Positions 7,203-14,739 of a stretch of 50,800 nucleotides of DNA are shown here, piece by piece; positions within the stretch are counted from its first letter, which is position 1, and every line of letters starts with the position of its first letter. The stretch spans positions 1 to 50,800 of the forward strand of contig NZ_JAIQUM010000041.1 of the NCBI RefSeq assembly GCF_020075705.1, given 5' to 3'. The notes beneath the pieces were generated by a model. It saw only the letters and a list, made by a program, of their open reading frames with translations, ran no database searches and was not told the origin of the DNA. This DNA is from Metabacillus rhizolycopersici. Its GTDB lineage: Bacteria; Bacillota; Bacilli; Bacillales; Bacillaceae. The translations under genes were made by a program, and so were the position numbers.

Positions 7203-7976
7203 CTATGCCATAATATGGTATCCTGAATCGACATGTAGATTTTCGCCAGTCATTCCTCTTGATAGGTCACTAAATAAGAATAATGCTGTATCTCCAACTT
7301 CTTCTGGAGTTGTTGTTCTACGTAATGGTGCACGTTCTTCAATTTCTTTTAAGATTGAGTTGAAATCACTAATTCCTTTCGCTGAAAGTGTACGAATTGG
7401 ACCAGCAGAAATAGAATTAACACGAATTCCAGCTTTCCCAAGATCACTAGCTAAGTATCTTACACTTGCATCTAATGAAGCTTTAGCTACACCCATAACG
7501 TTATAGTTTTGTAACACACGTTCTCCACCAAGATATGTTAACGTCACAATGCTTCCACCTTCAGTCATTAAAGGTCTTGCTTCTTTCGCAACAGCAGTTA
7601 AAGAATATGAGCTTATATTGTGTGCTAGTAAAAAGCCATCACGTGTTGTATTTAAATATTCACCTTGTAGTTCCTCTTTATGAGCAAAAGCGATACAGTG
7701 AGCAACGCCGTGGATCACACTGACTTCATCCTTAATTGTTGCGAAACATGCTTTCACTTCATCATCATTTGTTACATCACAAGGTAACACAATCGAATCA
7801 TTACGCTCTAAAGAATCTGCCAATTCACGAACAGATTTTTCTAATCGTTCTCCTGCATATGTAAAAATCAATCTTGCACCAGCGTTATGTAAAGAGCGTG
7901 CAATTCCCCATGCGATACTACGTTTATTTGCTACTCCCATAACCACAATATTGCGTCCATTAAGTGATAAGTTCAT
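7203..7976 (-). CDS. fabI: Enoyl-[acyl-carrier-protein] reductase (NADH) FabI
   Basis: A 257-residue SDR-fold enzyme that performs the last reduction of each fatty-acid elongation cycle. It shows the atypical FabI N-terminal motif (VVMGVANKRSIAWGIA), catalytic YNVMGVAK (Tyr-x6-Lys), LTYLGGERV, and SAGPIRTLSAKGI at the substrate loop. The ATG at 7976 is preceded by AGGAGGATGTAC at the right distance; an ATG two codons earlier would sit on the ribosome site itself. A FapR box overlaps the probable -10 region upstream. Its place between thi and cot genes matches B. subtilis. Confidence 0.95.
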   Translation of the reverse strand: MNLSLNGRNIVVMGVANKRSIAWGIARSLHNAGARLIFTYAGERLEKSVRELADSLERNDSIVLPCDVTNDDEVKACFATIKDEVSVIHGVAHCIAFAHKEELQGEYLNTTRDGFLLAHNISSYSLTAVAKEARPLMTEGGSIVTLTYLGGERVLQNYNVMGVAKASLDASVRYLASDLGKAGIRVNSISAGPIRTLSAKGISDFNSILKEIEERAPLRRTTTPEEVGDTALFLFSDLSRGMTGENLHVDSGYHIMA

Positions 7977-8004
7977 GTACATCCTCCTAATATTAATACA
8001 TGTT

Positions 8005-8027
8005 ATTAGTACCTGGTTGTAATTATA
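8005..8027 (-). promoter_or_regulatory. FapR operator overlapping the fabI -10 box
   Basis: ATTAGTACCTGGTTGTAAT (8005-8023) matches the known FapR operator ATTAGTACCTGATACTAAT at 15-16 of 19 positions. A minus-strand TATAAT (8027-8022) overlaps it by two bases. FapR represses lipid synthesis genes until malonyl-CoA rises. No fapR gene is in the window. Confidence 0.75.
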
Positions 8028-8100
8028 GCATTAATTTTTCTAAAGTGCTATGCCGCTTATTAACTTCCACTTTTAACAGGACAATATCATCATTTACTAT

Positions 8101-8185
8101 AATGCGAGACTTCTCTTAATCTTTACGGGCAGTTATCCCCCACCTATCTTCTTTGCTTCTCTTGAATCTTGAGGTAGATTTTACT
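8101..8185 (+). repeat. Dispersed degenerate element, copy a
   Basis: Contains AATGCGAGAC, then GGGCAGTTATCCC, CCTATCTTCTTTG and TCTTGAGGTAGA. A related stretch in the same order occurs at 18576-18651, and its first piece recurs near 27408. The copies are non-coding and of unknown nature. Confidence 0.45.
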
Positions 8186-8234
8186 CCCGATAAGAATCGG
8201 ATAAAGGAAACTTTATACGGTGTTCACAACTTAC

Positions 8235-8539
8235 TTAATGTATGATCTTAGATTCTAATTTTAAATTGAATGTTTGTTTTATATCCGACGCATCTTCCTT
8301 ATAATATTTCCCAATTCCCTTCTCATCTTCGTCACCCTCATGGACAAAGCTAATCAAAATACCCCCTTGAAGTTGAACAAGGTTCAAATGATAACTTTTT
8401 TCTACTTGCTATCCCATTCATAACCTAACTTTTTAATCTTCATTTGAATCGTTCGAGCACTTATACGATACAATTCTGCTAGTTCTTTGATAGTCATTTC
8501 TTTCATCATAATTTTATGAATAATTTCATTTACTAGCAT
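8235..8539 (-). pseudogene. Small HTH DNA-binding gene with frameshift
   Basis: Starting at 8539 after GTAGGTGG, a 45-codon frame encodes a helix-turn-helix (MTIKELAELYRISARTIQMK) and then IKKLGYEWDSK before a TAG at 8402. In another frame, sequence continuing to 8235 codes for about 50 residues including LQGGILISFVHEGDED. This suggests one gene of about 100 codons broken by a frameshift. The family is not recognised. It could instead be a genuine 45-residue HTH peptide. Confidence 0.4.
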
Positions 8540-8732
8540 ACGTAAAAACCACCTACTTTCATTTTGCTTTTACGTTCATATATTTATACTAGTTCATTAA
8601 AAGTCCTGCATTTCGCTTAATTTACTCATACTAACAATTATATCGAGTGCAATACATAGAGCAAGGAGTAAGGAGATTAGTATAGAAATAAAAATAATAA
8701 AGTAATTGTGATAGACCAAAAATTCATACTTC

Positions 8733-8801
<69 letters not shown>

Positions 8802-8821
8802 GGAATGAAACATAATAATTA

Positions 8822-9904
8822 TTACGTTTCATTTAATTTCGATCTACCTTTCTTCTTGAAACCATTACGAATCATGACAACAAGCAGCATTAGCAAGGGA
8901 ATAATTATAAGAAGAGGAATGTTAAGATAATAATATAAAACGTCTCCACCGTCTTCCCTAATTTCTGAATAATTGGAGCCAATGATCATTGAGAAAAAGA
9001 TGAGGATCACCCCGGATGGTAAAAGAATGCTTTGATAGTTGTTTAATTTAAACAAATCGACCATTCCGATTAAGGCACAATACAGCAAGATAGATGCTTT
9101 GAAAAGCATTGTAATCAACATGGAAAAAACAACAATGGCATCAAGTCGTTGGATAAACTCTAAAAAGTTGACTTTTCGAAGTGTTTCTAACGTAGGAAAC
9201 GTAGCTCTCTCAGTTACTTCGACACCGAGAACAGCGATATTTAAACTTGCTGTCCAACATAAGATAAGACCACTTGAAATCAAGGCAGACAGCCAAACTT
9301 TTTTCACTAATCTAGGACGATTTAAATAAGGAAGCAGCATCATAAAGATAAGCATTTGACCAAAAGGAAAAGAAATAATAGTCGGAAAAGCTGTCGTTAA
9401 GATTGGTTTCCATCCATTTTCAAGAAACGGCTGCAAATTTTGAAGATTAACATCACCCGAAACAAGGATAAAAAAGTTTCCTGCTACCCCAAACAGGAGC
9501 AAAATGACAATAAATACTTCTGCTGTTCTCCCCAATACTTCAATTCCTAGGTAAAGTAAATAACAAATGACAAGAACGAATAAGATAATGATTGCTAATA
9601 ATGGTGTTTTCGACAATGCCGATGAAAGCAGCAAATCGCCGAAATCACGCACAATTCTGGCAGCAATATACAAAAAGTAGAGAATGTATAACAAACCAAT
9701 GATCCATCCCAAGTATTTACCAAAAATTTTTCTAGCATATCCGGTAAGTGGCAGACTTGGATATTGACGAAATAAAGAGTAGTAAATAAAAAATAAGACC
9801 ATTCCTCCGCCCATTCCTAAAAGAATGGCTAGCCAGGCGTCTTTCTTGGCCGTTATTCCATAATCTACGACTAGTGCAGTCCCCAGATCAAACAGAAACA
9901 TCAT
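8822..9904 (-). CDS. GerAB-family spore germination permease, orphan, possibly frameshifted start
   Basis: A 360-residue membrane protein with about ten hydrophobic segments, matching the GerAB/GerKB (spore_permease, APC superfamily) B-subunit of nutrient germinant receptors (e.g. SLPLTGYARKIFGKYLGW, FPFGQMLIFMMLLPYLN). Receptors normally need A and C subunits from a gerABC operon, but neither is adjacent. The homology continues upstream of the first ATG: ISTIQLFA precedes it in frame. The likely GTG start at 9944, with a GGGGGAG site, is in another frame because of an A6 tract (9933-9928). So the true N-terminus is lost, or restored by slippage. Confidence 0.75.
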   Translation of the reverse strand: MMFLFDLGTALVVDYGITAKKDAWLAILLGMGGGMVLFFIYYSLFRQYPSLPLTGYARKIFGKYLGWIIGLLYILYFLYIAARIVRDFGDLLLSSALSKTPLLAIIILFVLVICYLLYLGIEVLGRTAEVFIVILLLFGVAGNFFILVSGDVNLQNLQPFLENGWKPILTTAFPTIISFPFGQMLIFMMLLPYLNRPRLVKKVWLSALISSGLILCWTASLNIAVLGVEVTERATFPTLETLRKVNFLEFIQRLDAIVVFSMLITMLFKASILLYCALIGMVDLFKLNNYQSILLPSGVILIFFSMIIGSNYSEIREDGGDVLYYYLNIPLLIIIPLLMLLVVMIRNGFKKKGRSKLNET

Positions 9905-10115
9905 GGCAAATAGTTGAATGGTACTAATTTTTTGCTTTCTCCACTGTCTAGGAGCTCCCCCTCTTTCCCCAATGATTTAATCCGCACGCTTGTACATCTC
10001 ATCTAGTTATTTATTCATCCTCCCCTACTTTCCTATTCTCAATACATTTAAGAGTCATAGAATGTATACGATATTCATTTCTAGTTAACATAATCACAAT
10101 TTTAGAAAGAGAGCA

Positions 10116-10165
10116 AAAGAGCCAAACCCATATGGATCAAGGGATTGGCTCTTTGTCGTTTTTTT
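10116..10165 (+). terminator. Plus-strand terminator with no clear upstream gene
   Basis: Perfect stem AAAGAGCCAA / TTGGCTCTTT followed by GTCGTTTTTTT. No plus-strand gene is recognisable in the 200 bases upstream, so it may be a relic or belong to a transcript starting in the gap. Confidence 0.7.
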
Positions 10166-10560
10166 ATCGTTTATACACCTTTTTATACATTGTTGATTTA
10201 TCAGCGTTTCTGGCTTCTTTAGAAACCTCTTGGCTGCATAAAAAAGTGGAGTTTTATGCAAGAAAATTAAAAAAACATTTAAAACTATCTATGATACTAA
10301 ACGTGTTTTTGAATCTTTTTTCAGTCATGTTTGCATCACCTTTCGTCCGTCCATTCTTTTCAATCCTTGTTTTCAGGAAAGAGTATAAGGAAACTCGGTG
10401 CCCCCTTATAAAAAAGGAAATGCCTTTTTCTGGCGTTTCTTATAGTGTTTTTTCCGGATTAATCCCACAAAATCTTTCTGACCACATGAACAATGCACAA
10501 GTTAAATACCTTAGCAATATTCATGACGATTTCCTCGTTTCTAATCAGAAAAAGAACTGA
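10132..10560 (+). other. Doubtful 142-codon reading frame
   Basis: An open frame beginning in the loop of a terminator and ending inside the palindromic terminator of the thi operon. It has no ribosome site and no recognisable family. The product would be hydrophobic and basic. It is most likely not translated, but no other feature accounts for 10170-10545. Confidence 0.2.
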
Positions 10561-10645
10561 CTCCAATACAGATTCTTGTACACAAACAGACTTTTAAAAA
10601 GTCATTATGTGCTCAGAAATGTATAAGTCAGTCCCTTCTTTTTTT
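10549..10645 (-). terminator. Long palindromic terminator of the thiamine operon
   Basis: An imperfect inverted repeat spanning about 95 bases. The outer arms are GGGACTGACT and AGTCAGTTCTTTTT on the minus strand; a central GACTTTTTAAAAGTC forms its own stem. It lies right after the thiF stop and ends in a T-tract on the minus strand. Confidence 0.65.
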
Positions 10646-10646
10646 C

Positions 10647-11663
10647 CTAACCGACGTACCGATGGTAGATCTTTTTCGCTTCGGCAATGTCTTTCGTTCC
10701 ATGAATAAGTGCGCGCCCATCCTTAAAGAGAACGATTCTTTGCTCTCCAAAAGTAAATGACATTAAAAATGGATTTTCTAAAAATGCATCGGCTATTGGT
10801 TTAACCCGTTCTGAAATTCTTTCAAAAGACACTTGCTTTCCGTCAGTAGGTCTAATTTGAACCGTATCTCTTCCACAAAGTACCGCTGCCTTCGTTTCCT
10901 TCTCAGCTGTTAAATAAGGATATACAGGGTTTGTTCCACAAGTTGGACATGCATCATTCTTTAAGCGATCCATATTAATGGCTGAATACTGGTTTTTCCA
11001 AAGATCGATTGATACTAGCTTACTTCGTATGTTTTCCTTATCTTCAACTAGGAGCTTTAACACTTCTGTTGTTTGGTAGGAAGTCACCATACCCACAATT
11101 GGTGAAATAACACCAACTGTATCACATGTGGCCCCATCAAATGGAATATGCTTTAGTAAGCAATGAAGACAAGGTGTCTCTTCCGGAATCACTGTGAATG
11201 TTAGGCCATAGCTTCCAACAATGCCACCATACACCCATGGGATATTATGCTTTAATGAAACATCATTGATTAATAATCTTGTTTCAAAATTGTCTGTTGA
11301 ATCAACAATTACATCGACATCGTCAATCCAACCTTCAATATTTGCTGACGTCACATCTTCTACGAATGCTTGAACCTCAACCTCTGAATTAATTTCATTT
11401 AAATGAGCTTTGGCAGCAATCGCCTTCGGAATCCGATTCGTCGCATCCGCTTCTACATATAACTGCTGTCTTTGCAAATTGCTCCATTCGACATAATCCC
11501 GGTCAATAATCGTTAATTTTCCGATACCAGCTCGTACAATCATTTCAGCATTAGCTGTTCCAAGAGCTCCAGCACCGACAATTAATACATGTTTATTTTT
11601 AATCTTTTCTTGACCGCTCTCTCCGATTGGAGCAAATAACATTTGTCTAGAATAACGTTCCAT
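10647..11663 (-). CDS. thiF: Thiazole biosynthesis adenylyltransferase ThiF
   Basis: A 338-residue E1-like enzyme that adenylates the C-terminal glycine of ThiS for sulfur transfer. It shows the N-terminal RYSRQ, nucleotide-binding VGAGALG (near residue 30), and IDRDYVEWSNLQRQ. DSTDNFETR follows in the adenylation site. The zinc cysteines are CLHC and CPTCG. About 95 C-terminal residues follow the core. The ATG overlaps the thiG stop as TAATG, so translation is probably coupled. It is the last gene of the operon; B. subtilis has thiD next, which is absent here. Confidence 0.93.
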   Translation of the reverse strand: MERYSRQMLFAPIGESGQEKIKNKHVLIVGAGALGTANAEMIVRAGIGKLTIIDRDYVEWSNLQRQQLYVEADATNRIPKAIAAKAHLNEINSEVEVQAFVEDVTSANIEGWIDDVDVIVDSTDNFETRLLINDVSLKHNIPWVYGGIVGSYGLTFTVIPEETPCLHCLLKHIPFDGATCDTVGVISPIVGMVTSYQTTEVLKLLVEDKENIRSKLVSIDLWKNQYSAINMDRLKNDACPTCGTNPVYPYLTAEKETKAAVLCGRDTVQIRPTDGKQVSFERISERVKPIADAFLENPFLMSFTFGEQRIVLFKDGRALIHGTKDIAEAKKIYHRYVG

Positions 11664-12430
11664 TAAGTTGTCATCATTCCTTCTGTTGGACTGCTTGCTG
11701 TTGCATATTCCTTTTTCGGAATTCGACCAGCCACGTAGCCTAATCTACCAGCTTCAATTGCAAGCTTCATAGCAACCGCCATTTTCACAGGATCTTGTGC
11801 AGCAGAAACAGCTGTATTTAATAACACTCCATCAGCACCAAGCTCCATCGCAAGGGCAGCATCTGACGGTGAGCCGATTCCTGCATCTACAATAACAGGA
11901 ACTTGTGATTGTTCAATGATAAATTTGATATTCAATGGATTAATGATCCCTTGACCAGATCCAATTGGTGATGCACCTGGCATGATTGCGTGGACACCTA
12001 ATTCTTCTAATCTTCTTGCTAGCACAACATCATCTGACGTGTAAGGTAAGACGATAAAACCTTCTTCTAAAAGCATTTCACTCGCTCTTAACGTTTCAAT
12101 TGGATCCGGAAGTAAAGAGCGTTCGTCGCCAATTATTTCTACCTTTATCATGTCACATAAGCCAGATGCTTTTGCAAGCTTAGCGATTCTTACTGCTTCT
12201 TCAGCCGTTTTCGCTCCCGCAGTATTAGGTAATAAAGTATATTTCGAAAGATCTAATTGCTCCAAAAAGTTAGGTTGTGATTCCTCAAAAATATTCATGC
12301 GACGGACCGCAAATGTTAAGATTTCAGACTCAGACCTAGCAACTGCCTCCTTCTGGATTTCAAATGATGGGTATTTTCCCGTACCTAATAATAATCTTGA
12401 ATGAAATGTTTTATCTGCAATTTTTAACAT
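11663..12430 (-). CDS. thiG: Thiazole synthase ThiG
   Basis: A 255-residue TIM-barrel enzyme that condenses deoxyxylulose phosphate, dehydroglycine and ThiS thiocarboxylate into the thiazole phosphate carboxylate. Family marks are [12 protein letters not shown] at the start, [12 protein letters not shown], the Schiff-base lysine in [20 protein letters not shown] for phosphate binding, [12 protein letters not shown] and LLNTAVSAA. Only 4 bases separate it from thiS; GGAGGATGATACA precedes the ATG. It works with ThiS, ThiF and the glycine oxidase ThiO encoded alongside. Confidence 0.96.
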   Translation of the reverse strand: MLKIADKTFHSRLLLGTGKYPSFEIQKEAVARSESEILTFAVRRMNIFEESQPNFLEQLDLSKYTLLPNTAGAKTAEEAVRIAKLAKASGLCDMIKVEIIGDERSLLPDPIETLRASEMLLEEGFIVLPYTSDDVVLARRLEELGVHAIMPGASPIGSGQGIINPLNIKFIIEQSQVPVIVDAGIGSPSDAALAMELGADGVLLNTAVSAAQDPVKMAVAMKLAIEAGRLGYVAGRIPKKEYATASSPTEGMMTT

Positions 12431-12434
12431 TGTA

Positions 12435-12638
12435 TCATCCTCCTCCTACAAAATGAACAAACTCGACTTCATCACCGGAATGTAACTCAGTTGACTCGTA
12501 TTGTTCTTTTAAAATAATTTCTCTATTATGCTCAACAATTACTAGCCGATCTTCTAACTTATAAAGTGCTAGTAATTGTTGAATCGTCTGAACTCCATTC
12601 GTTAAGTCTACTATTTCACCATTCAATTTAATGCTCAT
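12435..12638 (-). CDS. thiS: Sulfur carrier protein ThiS
   Basis: A 67-residue ubiquitin-like protein ending in Gly-Gly ([10 protein letters not shown]), the site adenylated by ThiF and converted to the thiocarboxylate that donates sulfur to the thiazole. The core [16 protein letters not shown] and SGDEVEFV fit the fold. It sits four bases after thiO and just before thiG, the usual order. Confidence 0.95.
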   Translation of the reverse strand: MSIKLNGEIVDLTNGVQTIQQLLALYKLEDRLVIVEHNREIILKEQYESTELHSGDEVEFVHFVGGG

Positions 12639-12642
12639 TTTA

Positions 12643-13761
12643 TCACCTCATGGTCTGTGCATGTTTTCGTGTAAGCGAAAATGCGTTCATATAGTCTTCA
12701 TTTTGTTGCTTATTTAAAATGAGATCCCTAACCATCATCCCAGTTCTCGGTGCTAAGAGGATTCCATTGCGATAATGACCTGTTGCAAAATAAATCTTTT
12801 CACCTTCTGGATGCTGGCCAATATAAGGTCTTCCATCATCAGATTGTGGCCTTAATCCAGCCCATGTATCAATTAACTGCGCGGACGAAATGCTAGGCAT
12901 GATTGGCTTTATTTTATCAATTAATGACTGAATTCCACCGATTGTAGGCACTATATTCCAATCATCTTCAACCATAGTCGCACCGATGACGAACCTGCCA
13001 TCACCTTTTGGTACGATATAACAATGATCATAGAAAATCGTTCGTTCCAGGTTTATCTCATTGCTTTTAACAGAGAGACATTCTCCCTTTACAGGCTTCA
13101 TACCAGCATTTATGCCTAATTGCTTAAAAAAGTATCCACTCCAAACCCCATTCGCAACAACGACATGATTACAGATAAAATCAGTAACCGGAGTTGATAA
13201 TTCGTACTCGTTCGTAGCTGTTTTCGTAATGGAATGGACAGGTGTATGTTCTAGAATTGTTGCTCCTAGTAAACTAGCAGATTTAGAAAATGCCGCACAT
13301 ACATGTGTGGGTGATACATGCCCATCCTCAGGAATGTAAAGTGCACCTTTAATCAATGATGATAGAGTCGGTTCTCTCTCTAGTACCACCTCTTTTGGAT
13401 GCCACTCCACCGTTTCATGTTTCTTCACGACTGCTTTTAAAGACTCAGCTTCTGTTTCTGTCATCGCTAGCTTATACATGCCATTATCGACGAGTTGAAT
13501 ATTTATGTTAGATAATTCTGAAAGTTCATCTCGCAAAATATGATAGGATCGTTGACTTTCCTTCGCAAACTGAAAGAATGCATCATTGTTTTCAAGCTCT
13601 GAATTTGCACCAAGCATACCAGCTGCAGCACTTGTTGCACCTGTCCCAATTTTATGACTTTCTAAGACAAGGACAGAAACACCTTCTTTTGCTAGGTGAT
13701 AGGCAATCGATTGGCCAATAATACCTCCACCAATAATTCCAACATCAAAATGTTTTTTCAT
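12643..13761 (-). CDS. thiO: Glycine oxidase ThiO
   Basis: A 372-residue FAD enzyme of the DAO family that oxidises glycine to the dehydroglycine used by ThiG. It shows the dinucleotide motif VGIIGGGIIGQSIA at the N-terminus, TSAAAGMLG, and a C-terminal GLRPQSDDGRPYIG with ATGHYRNGILLAP. The ATG at 13761 follows GGGGGGATTTG, and the gene overlaps the end of tenI by 17 bases. It is called goxB/thiO in B. subtilis, where the order tenI-thiO-thiS-thiG is the same. Confidence 0.95.
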   Translation of the reverse strand: MKKHFDVGIIGGGIIGQSIAYHLAKEGVSVLVLESHKIGTGATSAAAGMLGANSELENNDAFFQFAKESQRSYHILRDELSELSNINIQLVDNGMYKLAMTETEAESLKAVVKKHETVEWHPKEVVLEREPTLSSLIKGALYIPEDGHVSPTHVCAAFSKSASLLGATILEHTPVHSITKTATNEYELSTPVTDFICNHVVVANGVWSGYFFKQLGINAGMKPVKGECLSVKSNEINLERTIFYDHCYIVPKGDGRFVIGATMVEDDWNIVPTIGGIQSLIDKIKPIMPSISSAQLIDTWAGLRPQSDDGRPYIGQHPEGEKIYFATGHYRNGILLAPRTGMMVRDLILNKQQNEDYMNAFSLTRKHAQTMR

Positions 13762-14374
13762 CAAATCCCCCCTTACTTAAACTATCTTTTATTTCGAGTA
13801 AAGCATGATGTGGGTCTTCACTTGCAATCACATATGACATAACCGCAATTCCGCTCACATTCACACCCGGTAGTTTCGAAATCGTATTAGGGACGATTCC
13901 ACCGATTGCAATCACTGGAATCTGGACACTTTGACATATTTCAGCTAACTGTTTTATTCCCCGTGGTGTTAAGTTTGCTTTTGAATTCGTTTCAAAAACA
14001 TGACCAAACAAGAGATAATCTGCCCCATCTTTTTCACTTTCAAGTGCTTCTGACAATGAATGGACAGAACGACCAATCCTTAATGAAGGTTCCAACTCCC
14101 TCACTTTTCCTACTGAAAAGCTATGTCCTGGTAAGTGGATATTTGGTAATTGATTTACTAGTGCTACATCAAGTCGATCATTGATTACAAGTTTACTTTT
14201 TGAAACACCATTGCTTATTAAGATCGAGACAATCTCCATTATCTCTGAAGCTGATTTCTTTTTTTCACGAATATGAATATAATCTGCTTCTTCATGAATC
14301 ATTAAAATTCGTTTTGTTAATTCTCCCACTGGCTGTTTTCCATCAGTAATGATATGAATCTCCAATTTTTTCAC
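13745..14374 (-). CDS. tenI: Thiazole tautomerase TenI
   Basis: A 209-residue ThiE-like barrel. It aligns closely to B. subtilis TenI, with conserved IHIREK, IGRSVHSL, the FGHVFET segment whose His acts in aromatisation of the thiazole, and VIAIGGI. TenI catalyses tautomerisation of ThiG's product rather than the ThiE coupling reaction. It is the first gene after the TPP riboswitch; the B. subtilis operon starts one gene earlier with tenA, which is missing here. An overlap with thiO suggests coupled translation. Confidence 0.9.
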   Translation of the reverse strand: MKKLEIHIITDGKQPVGELTKRILMIHEEADYIHIREKKKSASEIMEIVSILISNGVSKSKLVINDRLDVALVNQLPNIHLPGHSFSVGKVRELEPSLRIGRSVHSLSEALESEKDGADYLLFGHVFETNSKANLTPRGIKQLAEICQSVQIPVIAIGGIVPNTISKLPGVNVSGIAVMSYVIASEDPHHALLEIKDSLSKGGFDEKTF

Positions 14375-14412
14375 CTATTCATTTTTCTTGTAATTTCTTT
14401 GTTAATACAAAA

Positions 14413-14440
14413 AACCACTTTCCTTAGTAAGAAAGTGGTT
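14413..14440 (-). terminator. Riboswitch-controlled terminator ahead of tenI
   Basis: Minus-strand stem AACCACTTTC / GAAAGTGGTT followed by TTTTT. The 3' edge of the aptamer (GGGAAGTGGGTT) can pair with the first arm. That would make an antiterminator that TPP binding prevents. Confidence 0.88.
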
Positions 14441-14465
14441 ACATGCATAGTCTATATATGCCGAA

Positions 14466-14560
14466 CCCACTTCCCTACGCTGGTATAAGCCAGATCAGGT
14501 TATAAGGGTCTTAAAGAAACACTTTAATCTCAGCCCTTTTATGAGGGCACCCCTAGCGGT
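14466..14560 (-). ncRNA. TPP riboswitch (THI element)
   Basis: On the minus strand the aptamer has the classic parts: GGGGTGCCC, GGGCTGAGAT (thi-box core), ACCTGATCTGG and ACCAGCGTAGGGAA. A variable hairpin (GTTTCTTTAAGA region) lies between. It precedes a transcription terminator and the tenI-thiF genes, so expression should fall when thiamine pyrophosphate is plentiful. Confidence 0.96.
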
Positions 14561-14670
14561 TATCAATATTATTTACTTATACTTATAATACCAAATGTTT
14601 TGAATCTTTCAAGGATAATTTTTTTCTTTCACGATACTAAAATAAGTGAGACCTACTTTAGCCTCTACGA

Positions 14671-14736
14671 GCGGTTTATTCCTGACTTCAAGTCTTATTC
14701 TCCCCAAAGACTTAAAGTCAGGGTTTACTAACCGTT
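14671..14736. repeat. Long two-part hairpin after yjbQ
   Basis: Inner arms CCTGACTTCAAGTCTT and AAAGACTTAAAGTCAGG pair with one mismatch. Outer arms AGCGGTT and AACCGTT extend the stem. It starts four bases after the yjbQ stop but has no T-tract, so it is a poor terminator. The shape recalls IS200/IS605 end hairpins. Confidence 0.6.
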
Positions 14737-14739
14737 AAT

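Noticed and set aside
8597..8732. Frame of about 43 codons with one hydrophobic helix on the minus strand (SILISLLLALCIALDIIV)
   Set aside because: Its only possible starts are TTG codons inside or next to a terminator, with no ribosome site. Kept out of the gene list.
10132..10560. Considered as a real membrane protein gene
   Set aside because: It begins in a terminator loop and ends in another; no ribosome site and no recognisable homology. Listed only as a doubtful frame.
14671..14736. Rho-independent terminator of yjbQ
   Set aside because: Strong stem but no T-tract on the minus strand side, so I list it only as an unexplained hairpin.
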